This document shows, one piece after another, positions 1-12,527 of a stretch of DNA of 64,000 nucleotides (positions are counted from its first letter, which is position 1; each line of letters begins with the position of its first letter). Location of the stretch: contig OY744519.1 in assembly GCA_963556195.1 (NCBI GenBank), forward strand, positions 104,304,000-104,367,999, given 5' to 3'. The translations under genes and the position numbers were made by a program. The DNA is from Sepiola atlantica (lineage: Eukaryota; Mollusca; Cephalopoda; Sepiida; Sepiolidae). Below the pieces are notes generated by a model, which made no database searches, was not told the origin of the DNA, and was given only the letters and a program-made list of their open reading frames with translations.

Positions 1-1030
1 TGTATTTAATGGGACTTTCAATTAAATTTGCTGATAGAGGTAGATGTATAAGATACATTGTGGTAGTTCTTTTGTATGTAGTCGTGTTCTTTATGATATT
101 CTTATCTGTGTTATGTGTATGTTTGTGTGTGGTGTGCATTTTCTTTCTTACCCCTGTTATGTGGTTTCATTTGTGTTTAGTTATGTCGCGTGTAGGTGCT
201 TCCAGTTTAATGTTGTGTTTTGTTGTTTTTTAATTCATGTTTTGTTTTGGTTTTAACGTTCTTTTTGTCTTTTTTTATGGGTAAAGTCTTTAGCCAGGTT
301 ATCATTCTATTATTTGTGTATGTATACAGGTACACACGTCAGTGAAATACCCTTATAACAAGACACATTACACCAAATTTACAAAAATACGCCCTCATTC
401 ACTAGGGTACACAAAACATTAAAAAATAATTATTCATTAAAAAATTACAAAATCATAAAAAATACGCCAGTTTATTCCTCCCAAAAGTTATTAACGCTAA
501 TGACTTAATGATGACGTAATGATCCACACAGAAATGACCATAAAGATAGACACAGAGAAGAAAAACACACACATTGAAAAAATACTAACACTCTCCCTTT
601 CTCACACACACGCTTGCATGTTAATCGCACACAGAATAGATACACCCACATACGCACTCCATACACTGATACCCACTTAACAGAGACACAAACACACACA
701 CTGGTCTTAAAAGAAAAATACTATCTCCCAAAAAGGAATAATGGTCTTTTATGACTAAAACGAAAGTACCCACAAGCATAGCAAAATGACAAACACAAAC
801 ACATAAGCACCCTACAGGACTGTCAATAAAAAAACGAACTCAGTATTCTCAAACCAGTAAATACCTAAATATGGCAAGCATGCTAGAAGCTCGTGTAGCT
901 TTCGAACATCGCATTTAAATATCAAATACGAAGAATGTAAACAAAAATTTGTAAAAAAATTTAACAAAAAAATGTTGGCAGCCTCACTTTTAAATATACA
1001 CTTTTCTTTGTTTAGCCCTACAATATTCTC
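1..1030. other. AT-rich sequence, no recognised gene
   Basis: The first 300 bases are T-rich and allow only a Cys/Val-rich chance ORF. Positions 500-720 are rich in ACAC-type dinucleotides. No family motif, splice pattern or second copy was seen. Confidence 0.5.
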
Positions 1031-1052
1031 TCTCTCTCTCTTTCTATCTCTC

Positions 1053-1145
<93 letters not shown>
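1030..1145. repeat. compound (TC)n-(TA)n microsatellite
   Basis: CT-rich tract running into about 26 TA units. It abuts the retroelement tail that begins at 1146. Confidence 0.95.
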
Positions 1146-1148
<3 letters not shown>

Positions 1149-1274
1149 TACTTCATGTATCCACATAAAATATTATAAGGAGATATAATTTTTTATGTAT
1201 CAGTTTTCAGTATTTACTTCAACAGTGCTCGATACGTAAGTAGAGCTAGGTTATAAGCAATGAAAATATATATG

Positions 1275-1337
1275 GCAATCAAGCTACACAGAGGCTCCCG
1301 TGTTTCATCCCCTGGGGGGAATCGTCAGGCTAAATGC
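1275..1337 (-). ncRNA. type I hammerhead ribozyme motif
   Basis: On the minus strand the order is helix I 5' side (GCA, TTT, AGC), core CTGACGA, helix II (TCCCC/GGGGA with a T-T mismatch at its base), GAAA, helix III (ACACGGG/TCTGTGT, with G-U pairs), cleavage triplet GTA, then helix I 3' side (GCT, loop, TGC). The conserved CUGANGA, GAAA and NUH elements are all present. The ends open in helix I with an internal loop, the arrangement reported for Penelope-like elements. It overlaps the plus-strand copy by two bases at the palindrome centre. Activity is not shown by sequence alone. Confidence 0.75.
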
Positions 1338-1397
1338 ATTTAGCCTGACGATTCCCCCCGGGGATGAAACACGGGAGCCTCTGTGTAGCTTGATTGC
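1336..1397 (+). ncRNA. type I hammerhead ribozyme motif
   Basis: Core CTGACGA is at 1345-1351 and GAAA at 1366-1369. Helix III pairs 1369-1375 with 1380-1386 across the loop AGCC. The cleavage triplet GTA is 1385-1387, so the predicted cut follows 1387. Helix I pairs 1342-1344 with 1388-1390 and, beyond an internal loop, 1336-1338 with 1395-1397. Helix II is the C-run/G-run with a T-T mismatch at its base. It is the mirror image of the minus-strand motif at 1275-1337. A full-length transcript could instead fold into one ~80-bp hairpin, which would compete with the ribozyme fold. Confidence 0.8.
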
Positions 1398-1419
1398 CAT
1401 ATATATTTTCATTGCTTAC

Positions 1420-1421
<2 letters not shown>

Positions 1422-1476
<55 letters not shown>
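1422..1476. repeat. (TA)n microsatellite
   Basis: About 26 TA units between two retroelement fragments. Confidence 0.95.
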
Positions 1477-1480
<4 letters not shown>

Positions 1481-1489
1481 ATTTTTGCT

Positions 1490-1567
1490 CTGAATTTTCA
1501 TTGAGCACTCTCATAAACCCGGTTTCAACTTCCTTCGGATTCATACCCCCTGGATATTTGTAACAAG

Positions 1568-1572
<5 letters not shown>
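1490..1572 (+). mobile_element. dispersed retroelement end, family B copy
   Basis: Contains GAGCACT, TATAAACCCGGTTT and a CCCTGGATAT-like segment. These are the reverse complement of 4690-4775 and 38200-38265, so three copies lie in this window. It is bounded by (TA)n on both sides. Probably a piece of a Penelope-class terminal repeat; the full element is not visible. Confidence 0.5.

Positions 1573-1574
<2 letters not shown>

Positions 1575-1617
<43 letters not shown>
1575..1617. repeat. (TA)n microsatellite
   Basis: About 21 TA units. Confidence 0.95.
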
Positions 1618-1621
<4 letters not shown>

Positions 1622-1853
1622 AGTTACATGGTAAACATCTGATGATCCCTGTTTAATATTTTACAATTTAGTTAAGGTCCCCTGCTTATGTTTCACTGTT
1701 ACATACTTAAATCTCCTTTTGTATTTGTAAATTTTCCAGCGGTAAGTCGGCTTATGCGAATGCCAAGTCTGCGATATGTTGGATTTCGTTAGCATCCTTG
1801 AGAATTGAAACTGCATTTTCTTTCTTTGTTCAAAATGATTCAAGGCTTCTTTG

Positions 1854-1857
<4 letters not shown>
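1618..1857 (-). mobile_element. retroelement fragment, family A (inverted relative at 5850-6090)
   Basis: A ~240-bp block aligning along its length with the reverse complement of 5850-6090. Read on the minus strand, 1661-1843 gives an open stretch with KKMQFQF, LTKSNISQT and KHKQGTLTKL. The other copy gives KKMQFKF, LTKSKISQT and ETKTGDLNL with stops, so a decayed protein-coding piece is likely. The outer end (AAACAGTTACATGGTAAAC) also recurs near 37155 and 44777. It lies between (TA)n tracts. The protein was not identified beyond similarity between these copies. Confidence 0.5.
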
Positions 1858-1912
<55 letters not shown>

Positions 1913-1929
1913 CGCGTGTGTGTGTGTGT
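1858..1929. repeat. (TA)n-(TG)n microsatellite
   Basis: TA tract grading into TG/CG units. Confidence 0.95.
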
Positions 1930-1984
1930 TATCGCGATATGAGCAGACTTAAGATACGCTGCAGCATCTTTATGAGAGGCTACG

Positions 1985-2160
1985 TCCGAAAGTATGTCTG
2001 TCACGCTTAGTTTTCAAGTAGGATTTCCCTTGGTCTCTTACACTCAATGTCGAAATAACATTTCTGTTTGTCTGTCACGCTTATGTTTTAAATAGCATTT
2101 TAATATGTCCATCACATATAACTTTAAAATAGTGTTTTCGTTGGACTGTCAGGTTTAAGC
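1985..2160 (-). repeat. short inverse-orientation array of the ~49-bp minisatellite
   Basis: Three to four degenerate units with GTCTGTCACGCTT and TTTTAAATAGCATTTT. Reverse-complemented, these match the GCGTGACAGAC/AACATTCTATTTAAAAC units at 48583-49240. Confidence 0.5.
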
Positions 2161-3501
<1,341 letters not shown>

Positions 3502-3601
3502 TTGTGTGTGTGTATGTGTAAGGTTTGTGGGAGAGGACTCCAGCAGAGTGCTTGGTTATAAAGAAAATTAAAAAATTAGAGCGTACTATTTATTTATATA
3601 T

Positions 3602-3784
3602 GTATTACAGAAGATCAGAACAACATCGGTACCGTCAGTTTCAAATCAAATCAAAGAACGTGTGAGTCGACATTTTCCGAGGAGACAGACACAAACAGAG
3701 TTCAGCATAGGAGACCAAGAATATGTAATCTTTGTTTGGATTTAAAACCGATGGTACCAATGTTGTTCTGATATTCTGTAATAC
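3602..3784. repeat. inverted repeat, ~45-bp arms
   Basis: Arm 3602-3646 and arm 3739-3784 are reverse complements with a few mismatches (shared core CAGAACAACAT, GGTACC). The spacer is about 92 bp. A pyrimidine-rich repeat follows directly. Confidence 0.7.
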
Positions 3785-3787
3785 ATC

Positions 3788-3931
<144 letters not shown>

Positions 3932-3954
3932 TTTCGCGTACAACAGAATCGTAG

Positions 3955-4415
3955 TATAAATTTCAGAGGAAACATTGTTTTAATCAATGAAACGGGCAGG
4001 GGAAAAAAGAAAATTGCTAAAATTTTCCTTAAGGCTTTATCGTCTAACCCTCTAAGAGAAAACTGTTTTACACAGTGCTAGGTCGAACTATCATCTCAAT
4101 GTTATTGAGGCGTTAGTTATTAACAATTCTCGACCTAGCATGTATAGACAAAAGATTTTGAAGCATCAGTTGGAGATATTTAATTATTCAAACCCACCGT
4201 AAACGTTGAGAGATGTACATTTTTTTTTTTATCTCAATCGTTTTCTCTAACTCTAACAATTTTCCCCTCGTCTCTCATTCGATTTTCTTAGTTTTTAATT
4301 TATCATTCTGACGTTTCCTCTTAGAGGGTCAGACGATAAGGCCTTAAGGAAAAATGTAACAATTTTCTTTTTTTTCCACGCGCCCGTTTCATTGATTAAA
4401 AGAATGTTTCCTTTG

Positions 4416-4420
<5 letters not shown>
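3955..4420 (+). pseudogene. Penelope-class GIY-YIG ORF, C-terminal remnant plus tail
   Basis: At about 4075-4203 the plus strand reads SARSNYHLN.IEALVINNSRP and then ILKHQLEIFN before a stop. This is the C-terminal end of the GIY-YIG-type protein also seen at 41448-41600 (-). In the related elements this domain is the endonuclease that nicks the target. Only the last ~45 residues survive. The block is flanked by an inverted pair: 3960-4065 and 4318-4420 are reverse complements (AATCAATGAAACGGGC, GACGATAAGGCCTTAAGGAAAA), so tail sequence lies on both sides of the coding remnant. Catalytic residues are absent. Confidence 0.6.

Positions 4421-4465
<45 letters not shown>
4420..4465. repeat. (TA)n microsatellite
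   Basis: About 22 TA units at the end of the retroelement tail. Confidence 0.95.
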
Positions 4466-4467
<2 letters not shown>

Positions 4468-4602
4468 TTCTTTCTAAAAGTCTAAGGAAATTGACCCTCG
4501 AAAATGTTTGTATAAATAAAAAATGTATACTAAAACAGCTCTACTTGTTATTGAGCATATTTTATAGACACTTGAGTTTCATTGGATTAACATCTATGCA
4601 AG

Positions 4603-4605
<3 letters not shown>
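4466..4605 (+). mobile_element. Penelope-class tail fragment
   Basis: AATGTTTGTATAAATAAA followed by ACAGCTCTACTTGTTATT and GACACTTGAGTTTC matches the right edge of the large palindrome (59800-59885) and, weakly, 6722-6800. In those places a hammerhead lies just upstream; here that part is missing. Confidence 0.55.

Positions 4606-4682
<77 letters not shown>
4606..4682. repeat. (TA)n-(TAA)n microsatellite
   Basis: About 28 TA units then about six TAA units. Confidence 0.95.
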
Positions 4683-4684
<2 letters not shown>

Positions 4685-4960
4685 GTAATAATCCAGGTAA
4701 AAAAATATCCACAGGGTGGTAATCCAGAGAATGTTAACCGGGTTTATAAAAAGTGCTCAATATCAAAATAGAGCTTTATATATGATAGCTTTATTTACAC
4801 AGACATGTACAGACATTTGGATGATCTTCAAATATGATCCGAGGTTAAGATCGGATTCTAACTCTGCCTGATGAGATCTCAGTTTATAGTAACTGTTGAT
4901 CGATAACATCGACATGCCAGTGTCGCAGATTTTGTACATGTCTGTGTAAATAAAATTATC
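4683..4960 (-). mobile_element. dispersed retroelement end, family B
   Basis: Near-identical over ~200 bp to 38196-38405: ATCCACAGGGT, AACCGGGTTTATAAAAAGTG, GGTTAAGATCGGATTCTAAC, CAGTGTCGCAGATTTTGTAC. This copy has extra sequence near 4780-4830, where ACACAGACATGTACA repeats in inverted form the end at 4933-4950. Both copies adjoin TAA/TA repeats. It contains CTGATGA but no matching GAAA block. Confidence 0.6.
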
Positions 4961-4994
4961 ATATATATATATATATATGGATAGATAGATAGAT
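4961..4994. repeat. (TA)n-(GATA)n microsatellite
   Basis: Short TA tract followed by four GATA units. Confidence 0.9.
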
Positions 4995-5773
4995 AATTTA
5001 GTAGAATGCGAACATTGACATAATTAATATTTTATAATGACTATGCTCCGAAAAATTAAACATCAATAGCATGCTGTTTACGTGCATATGTTTCAGACAT
5101 TTCAATTTATTATCACTTTTTTAGCAGGTAAGAAAATTGACAATTATAATTTATTTGTATCCTGAGGATTTGTAACATTTCATTTAAAAAAATAAAAATC
5201 GGTGTTATATAATATCCTTGTGATATAACTAAAATTATAGTTATTGAACCAGACTTTTTTGTATCACAAGTTTGTCGAAAAACCAATACAATTCTCGATC
5301 GTAGGTTCAACAAGAGCTAACATAAATAATATTATTAAAAAAATATATATTACAGTGTCTGTTTGGTGTACCCGGGTTTCATCGATCTGGTCATGTTAGA
5401 GTTGAGGTAAAATCGGGTCGGTCAAATAAAATCAGCACTCTTTCGTTGTCGAAGATTCCGAGAAAAAAACGGGACAAGCACAAATCACAGCTTAGTTTTA
5501 AGCGATGCTCATTGTTTTGTGTTCCCCCGTAAAAGACACCCTGTGTTTGTAAGAATGGGGCTATTATTATTTGTTTGAGGGGGAGGAGTTTTATTACAAT
5601 GATTGTTTTTTTTTGTAATTTAAAAAGTGTTTTAATTACTGTTTATTGTTTGTTTATGTGTGTTGTCTTTCAAGCGGGTTTGCTTAGAAAGGATGTTTAT
5701 ATTCTATGGAATGAGTGGAGATACATCCACTTCTGTGACTGGAAAGACTTACAGACGTAGATGTATCGTTACA

Positions 5774-5777
<4 letters not shown>
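4995..5777. other. unrecognised AT-rich DNA
   Basis: Short ORFs on both strands (for example 5113-5313 minus) show no domain I recognise and no second copy in the window. Confidence 0.4.

Positions 5778-5848
<71 letters not shown>
5778..5848. repeat. (TA)n microsatellite
   Basis: About 34 TA units with one TG interruption. Confidence 0.95.
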
Positions 5849-5849
5849 G

Positions 5850-6100
5850 TCTAAAGAAGCTTTGAGTCATCTTAAACAAAAAAAGAAAATGCAGTTTAAA
5901 TTCCCAGAGAAACTAACTAAATCCAAGATATCGCAGACTTAACATTCGTTGGATAATTCATAAATACAAAATTTAAAAAAGGGGATTCAAGTATCCAACA
6001 GTGAAACAAAAACAGGGGACCTTAACTTAAGCATGAAATATCAAAACGGGGATCATCAGCTGTTTTCCATGTAACTGGTTCGGAGATTTAAAAAACAGGA
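5850..6100 (+). mobile_element. retroelement fragment, family A (inverted relative of 1618-1857)
   Basis: Starts right after the TA tract as TAGTCTAAAGAAGCTTTGAG, the counterpart of the other copy's end beside its own TA tract. It ends with GGGGATCATCAGCTG and CATGTAACTG. Reading frame remnants match the other copy but contain stops. Confidence 0.5.
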
Positions 6101-6546
6101 TAGTTATAATATTCATGGCTCTGCAATGGTACTGATCAAACCACCATTTTTGTAATAATCAAGTGTAGAAATAATTCAGCTTAAATTTCACCAACATATA
6201 CATAAACTACTAATAATAATAATATAATAATATATTACCCATAAGTCTACCGTGTGATATAGTAATTTGCATATCAAATAACATTAATTATAACAATAAT
6301 AACAATACTATCCAAACACTACACCCAAGAAACATTATATATATAGGAGGGAGGGAGAGGTAAGAAGGTCTTACGCGCTTCGCATGGCTTAGGTGCATAT
6401 GCGCCCGTCAAATGTTTTGAGGTAGGTAGGAGGGGATTTTCTACTCGTAGGAAAAATAGATGACACCTTTAATGAGGTTAATTTCCGACGAGCCGATTTT
6501 GTTCTATTGGTTTTAAGTTCATGTTATCAATATATTTGCACTTGAT

Positions 6547-6548
<2 letters not shown>
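6101..6548. other. unrecognised sequence
   Basis: AT-rich, with a GGAGGGAGGGAGAGG stretch near 6347. No gene seen. Confidence 0.4.

Positions 6549-6606
<58 letters not shown>
6549..6606. repeat. (TA)n microsatellite
   Basis: About 28 TA units. Confidence 0.95.
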
Positions 6607-6609
<3 letters not shown>

Positions 6610-6800
6610 CTATATAAATTTTCATTTAAGATTGAGCTTTGCATCCATTTCAAATGGTGGTCAGATGAAGTCTAGTTTAGGCTCCACTTATGACCGAAAT
6701 ATGTTTGCATATGTGTAGCCAAAAATATTTGTATCAATAAAGTTTTATACTAAATATACCGATGTATTTATTATTGAACACTTTTATATAAACGCAGTAT
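6607..6800 (+). mobile_element. diverged Penelope-class tail with a decayed hammerhead
   Basis: After a hammerhead-like block the sequence reads ATATTTGTATCAATAAAG, TTTTATACTAAATA and TATTGAACACTTTTATATAAAC. This is the same order as 59800-59880 and 4502-4585 but more diverged. Confidence 0.5.
6659..6720 (+). ncRNA. decayed hammerhead motif (core U4 changed to A)
   Basis: Order: helix I GGT, core CAGATGA (expected CTGATGA), helix II GTC/GAC, GAAA at 6696-6699, helix III mostly A-U and G-U pairs, GTA, helix I GCC. A single substitution at an invariant core position should abolish or strongly reduce cleavage. Confidence 0.5.
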
Positions 6801-7776
<976 letters not shown>

Positions 7777-8374
7777 TAGATTCCATTGAAAGTTAACTCC
7801 TGCTTTCTGCTATCTGTATAATTTATTTTAATAAAAAATATTTTCTTTGAAATAATAATTGTTTGTCTTAAAATATACCCTCAAATATCTGACGAATCTA
7901 GAATATTTCGTTTTGGAGCAGAATTAGTTGCTTTGTTAAATATTAAACATTCGGCCGATTTCATATGAAAAAAAAGAGAAATGATGATAACATACATACA
8001 ACTAAGAAATACTTAGTGTGTTATTATACAGATAAAAATAGGTAATCTTTAAACGTTCTGCAAAACAGAGACAACAGATTTATTACTTATTTGATAAGAG
8101 CTAGGTATTATTTATTTTTCAGGCGATCTGATGGCGTTGGTGATAACGTACTCTCAGTTATGGGTAAATAAGTACTGTTTATGTGTTGCGCTTCGGTGTT
8201 AAAACACAAAACTTGCTGATTTTCCGTTGAACAAGGAAACTGAGAAATTTACCCAAGACTTCTTATAAGCTATAAAATGACACATTGCGTTCAAATAATT
8301 ATATATCATCTTTCGTTTTCAAGAGGTGTTGTGCTTCCCGATTAAATACCCCTAAAAGGCTAAATTTGCCGTTA
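7777..8374. other. unrecognised AT-rich DNA
   Basis: No gene or duplicated block recognised. Confidence 0.35.
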
Positions 8375-8935
8375 AACAGAGAAAACTAAACGGACCTTCT
8401 TTTTCAATTCAGGATATAGATTAATTAGGCGGTAACGATTACCAGTCGAAAGATGGGGAACACTATGAAAGTACTTACATTGACAAATAGTATGAACTGC
8501 GTTTGATTGACTTATGGACGGTCTGTGATGAAAAAATGTGCTGACATTGGATTTGTAGACGACAAAGTTGTAATCAGCAGGGAAGCAGTCCCGCGGTAAT
8601 GTGTTCCACAGGTGGGAAGCCTTTGCGGAGAAGCTCTGTCCATGGAAATTCCACCTGACACTTGGCACATGGAGGAAGAAAGAAAAAAGCTTTTATCGCT
8701 GTGGTAGGTAGACGAGTTCTTACTCTAAATATCTTAGAAAGTTGAATCAATTACTGGAGCTCAGTCGAGCACCTTCCATGGAAATAATAATATCGAGCGA
8801 GACTAGTAACGTCTCTTTTGTGAGAAAGGATTTGTAGGGAAAGTAGAGATCACCTCCACTGGATTTCGAAGTCGATTTTGTACTCTGTCAAGACAAGAAA
8901 GAGTGCTCTGTGTGGCATTTAAACCTCGCATTTAT
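8375..8935 (-). pseudogene. jockey/CR1-like LINE, 3' end of reverse transcriptase ORF (family 2)
   Basis: The minus strand reads, across frameshifts, a LDRVQNRL block near 8890, then a RWNFHGQSF, LWNTLPRDCFP and YKSNVSTFF block at about 8530-8655. This is the typical C-terminal region after the RT domain in jockey-like LINEs. Downstream (8375-8525) is 3' UTR shared with 18616-18775 and 49930-50060, including a CATCTTTC(A/G)-like block. The element is 5'-truncated, has no RT catalytic motif and is inactive. Confidence 0.75.
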
Positions 8936-9425
8936 AACCACCAAGCTGCGCACAGCAGACACCTTGTTTTGCTCAAAATGGACCTTTTTGTGTTTTGTAA
9001 CGAGAAGTCTTTTTCTGTAAAAATCCCAGAAAAAAATGCCAACGGTGGAAAACGTTATCTTTTTTCTTTCCAGTTATTTTTACTGTGTTTTGTTTTCATT
9101 TTTTTTTTGTGAAACAAAAACAAATTATAAAGGACTATTTTTTGTTGCTTTATTGCAATGTGTAATCCGTACCGCATGCGTAGGGATTACAAGTAGTTGT
9201 GATGCAGCAGTTTTGCACAGGTCGATAAAACGAGAAAACTAAGTATTATAAAAAGTATTCCTTAGAACTATTGTTTTCAATAGCGTCTTTGTCGTCTTTG
9301 CCTCCCATTCGTATTTTTGCTTATTATTTTCACCTTTCTCTCTTATTTTATTTCTAGTTTTGCGTGTTTTGCCTACAAATACGCCTTTTACTAAAGTGCA
9401 TATGTCAGTCCACACACACACACAA

Positions 9426-9427
<2 letters not shown>
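8936..9427. other. unrecognised DNA with a 31-bp imperfect palindrome
   Basis: TGTAATCCGTAC ... TAGGGATTACA at 9161-9191 is nearly self-complementary around GCATGC. Nothing else was recognised. Confidence 0.4.
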
Positions 9428-9500
<73 letters not shown>

Positions 9501-9514
9501 TATATGTATATATA
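9428..9514. repeat. (TA)n microsatellite
   Basis: About 31 TA units, then AATA and TATG variants. Confidence 0.95.
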
Positions 9515-9911
9515 TATAACAATATTCATAAATAAATGTTAAATTATTATTATCTATATACGCCGGCGTTCTAAGCTTTTGCTCTCATCAGTGTAGGAAG
9601 TGATAATTTCAGATGGTCCGGTCACAGAGTCAACCTAGACTAAGCATGTTTTCGCTCTATCCACAAGGCCATTTGTAATTATCACGTGATACAGGAGAAA
9701 TTAAGTTCTAATTGTGCCTAAGTACAGCGGGCAGTAAACAGCAGACAATCGAAAAAGTTCAACAAACGTTATCGGAACCTTGCTCATAGCTAAGTGACAT
9801 TGTGTTTTTAATATCTCCGAACAGTGCTTAACTTTAATTTCTTAAAGGGGCTTTATAACAATATTCATGAATAAATATTAAATTATTATTACCTGCATAC
9901 TCCGGCGTTTC
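9515..9911 (-). mobile_element. hammerhead-linked direct-repeat dimer (retrozyme-like)
   Basis: The blocks 9515-9572 and 9854-9911 are direct repeats with a constant offset of 339 bp (TATAACAATATTCAT, AATAAAT, TTAAATTATTATTA, CCGGCGTT). On the minus strand each repeat carries the 3' half of a hammerhead (GAA, short helix III around CCGG, then GTA), and the complete motif is at 9549-9607. Metazoan retrozymes are known as small non-coding repeats of a few hundred bp with type I hammerheads, related to Penelope elements. One repeat-to-repeat unit of 339 bp fits that size. The unit has no ORF. It could equally be two decayed ends of a longer element. Confidence 0.45.
9549..9607 (-). ncRNA. decayed type I hammerhead motif
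   Basis: Minus strand: distal helix I ATTATC/GATAAT, proximal TACA/TATA with one mismatch, intact CTGATGA (9585-9591), helix II AGC-AAAA-GCT, then GAA followed by CGCCGGCG and GTA. One A of GAAA appears deleted; the second repeat at about 9900 retains GAAACGCCGG. The missing A15.1 should abolish activity. Confidence 0.5.
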
Positions 9912-10732
9912 TAAAAAATTTCTAAAATAATCTAATACCATTTCAGACCGTGAAACAGAAGTTTGTGGCCCAGGAGGGACAGATGCTTGAAAATAAATTC
10001 TTTAAATTCAGTCGCTAAAACGAGTCAGAATCCAAACACATCTGTATCCCATCAGCATACACTCAAAACGCAAAGCAAGGTTGGGAACAGGTTGAAGTAA
10101 AACACAATATTTAAAATGTTGATGGGCGTGAGTTAATTAATTAATTAATTAATTAATTACTGTAATGGGACAATATGAGTAAAATAAAATATGATAGGGG
10201 GTTCATCACCGTTAGGGGTTGATTACTCCTTCTGTGACAGAGGATATACTGAGATAGAGTAATTATTAAATTGAATAAGTTTCAGTGGAAACAGGTTAAG
10301 GAAAGTGAATTGCATCACAATTAAGTGTAATATGTATAAAAGAATAACAAGTAAAATAAGTGTGTGTGCGGGCGAGTAGGTATAAGACATCTGCGTTATA
10401 GATGTCTATAGTAGGAAGGGGTGCGATAGTAGGAAGTGGCCCAGTATAAAAGATCAGCAGCAAAGTATTAAAGGGAGAATGCGAAAAGTGAAAGTGTGTG
10501 TTGAATATGAAAGTCAGTCAGTGAAAGGGTAAGTTATATAATGAAGGGTGTATTGAGTTTGTGACAGTGATTGAAAGACGGGTTAAGTCTGGAAATAAGG
10601 ATCGCTTCCGTGATTCTTAGGTCCCCAAAAGAAAAGTAAATAGATAATTGTCAGATCTCACCTTTGATGGTTTACTTTTGTTCTTCTCATCTCTCATCAA
10701 TCTGGCTCTCTTGCCTCCAGCTTACCTAATAC

Positions 10733-10734
<2 letters not shown>
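9912..10734. other. unrecognised DNA
   Basis: Contains a six-to-seven-unit (TTAA)n run at 10133-10159. Purine-rich from 10250 to 10620. No gene recognised. Confidence 0.35.

Positions 10735-10805
<71 letters not shown>
10735..10805. repeat. (TA)n microsatellite
   Basis: About 35 TA units. Confidence 0.95.
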
Positions 10806-10807
<2 letters not shown>

Positions 10808-12527
10808 TAAACTGATTCCTAAAACACTAATGATAGCATTTTAGATAGTTACTAGTTCATGTAGAATAGGGTCATAAACTTAAACAGTTATTATATAAAG
10901 TATTACTTTCAACTCATTGCTACTTAAAAATTCGTAAATTTTTAGTTGTGTAATTAAATTGTTGCTGATGTATAAAGGGTGCGTTTATTTAAAAGAACTA
11001 TTATTTTCATAATATAAACAGATTTTTATATATGAAAAAATTGTGTTGAATAAAAAAGAAAAATATTGTGTTGTATAAAAATGAGTCACAGTAATCCAAC
11101 AGTAATCTGTTAATATTAATTTTAATATGAATATCGTATATTAAATACATCTTTGTGGCAGTTAGGATGAGAGCATACTCAATCCTTAATTATGGTTATA
11201 TATATACACACTCAAATGTTCACACAAAACCGGTAGCTTAGGTTAGGCAACTGCTGTCATTTGCTGTCTAGTTTCCCGCAAGATACTTTCTGTTATTTAA
11301 CAATCTTAAAAATCTCTGATTTAATGTCCAGGACAGCGGTTAACAACGAGGTAATAGTTTTTAAGATACTCAGCTTTCCGGCGGTGCACAGGTTACATTT
11401 TAAAATTCAGGAGTATACAATTCCCGGTGTTCTAATATAACCCATTTGATAGCGTATGGAATGTTATATTCTAAATAAGCCAGCGAGTGTTTATCTATAT
11501 GTCTATATGTTGCAATATGTTGCTTAAAATTACTTTTATCATCCCGATATAAATCTTACTTTTTGAGTCAGGCGTATTTTGTGAAATCTTGGCCTCCGTA
11601 ACAATGGATTCTATTTCACATCCTACCTCTATTGGGCGGTTATACCCGGCTCTACATGAACATGTGATCGTCGAGTGGGGTCTCAGTTTTGATGTAATCT
11701 TAGATTTCATATGAGGTGCGAAGGAATAGCTTAAAATTTAAGTTTTATTAGTTTTATTTCTCGATATTATATTATTTAATTAAAATAAATAATTATCAAT
11801 CAATTTCCAATGTCTTTTAAAAAGGGTTTATAAATTTTATAGTTTTCTGAATATTAACCTTCCATATCTCTGACACAGTAGAGTTACATATGACAAAGCA
11901 CATGTAATTAGTCCAGCTACTGAAGACATATGTTAATATGGTATTCAATCCCACGGTTCTTTTTTCCAATAACCTCCAACACCAGAAGGCTAATAAATAT
12001 ATAATTGCATAATATTCTAAAAAAGTAATATTATTTTACTAACGTAATTTAGCACTCTGATTTGATATCTTAATAACTGTTATATCATACATAAGTTTAT
12101 TATCATTTATATATTCGAACGAAATTAATTTTCTTACGAGTGTTTTACCTGCAAACACATTTTGTTGAACAAAGCATACTGTCACATTAGACGAAGAGAG
12201 ATAATTTATTTTATGCTGTGTCAAAATATCTCGAGAAGGTGAAACATATTTGGAAAGAAAACTAATCCACTTGTTTTCTAATTGGAAGGAAGAAACTTTC
12301 GAAAACTCTAGACGAAGAAATAAAAGAAAACATTAGGAAGAATAATATAACTAAATGCAGTGATTTTAAATTTAAAGAAATATTGAAACTATATTTACAA
12401 GATTCATTGAAGAAAATCAGTATCGCAAAGTTTGACCATTGCGTAAAGAAAAAAGTGAATTTTCTTTGTTTTCTTTTGTAAGTTTATTTATTGTAGAGAG
12501 AAATAATATTTGTTGTTCCTGGGAAGC
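10806..12527. other. unrecognised AT-rich DNA
   Basis: No domain, splice-supported exon or duplicated block was recognised. Minus ORFs at 11495-11710 and 12039-12224 are short and of unknown origin. Confidence 0.35.

Larger units (their letters stand above)
1146..1420. mobile_element. Penelope-class retroelement tails fused as a palindrome
   Basis: Reading outward from 1336/1337, both strands carry the same sequence. Arms 1254-1336 and 1337-1418 are complementary apart from a one-base indel in the C/G run. Beyond the right arm the homology is cut off, while the left side continues to 1146. The leftward sequence matches 44061-44266 (+): hammerhead core, an AGCTCTACTT motif, then TAAATACTGAAA and ATATCTCCTTATAA. 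This is therefore a truncated element tail with an inverted second copy of its first ~80 bases. The Penelope assignment rests on the hammerheads and on GIY-YIG fragments elsewhere in the window; no coding sequence is present here. Confidence 0.7.

Noticed and set aside
4885..4960. CTGATGA in family B copies (4890 and 38317) as a hammerhead
   Set aside because: No GAAA block or pairing helices within reach on either strand.
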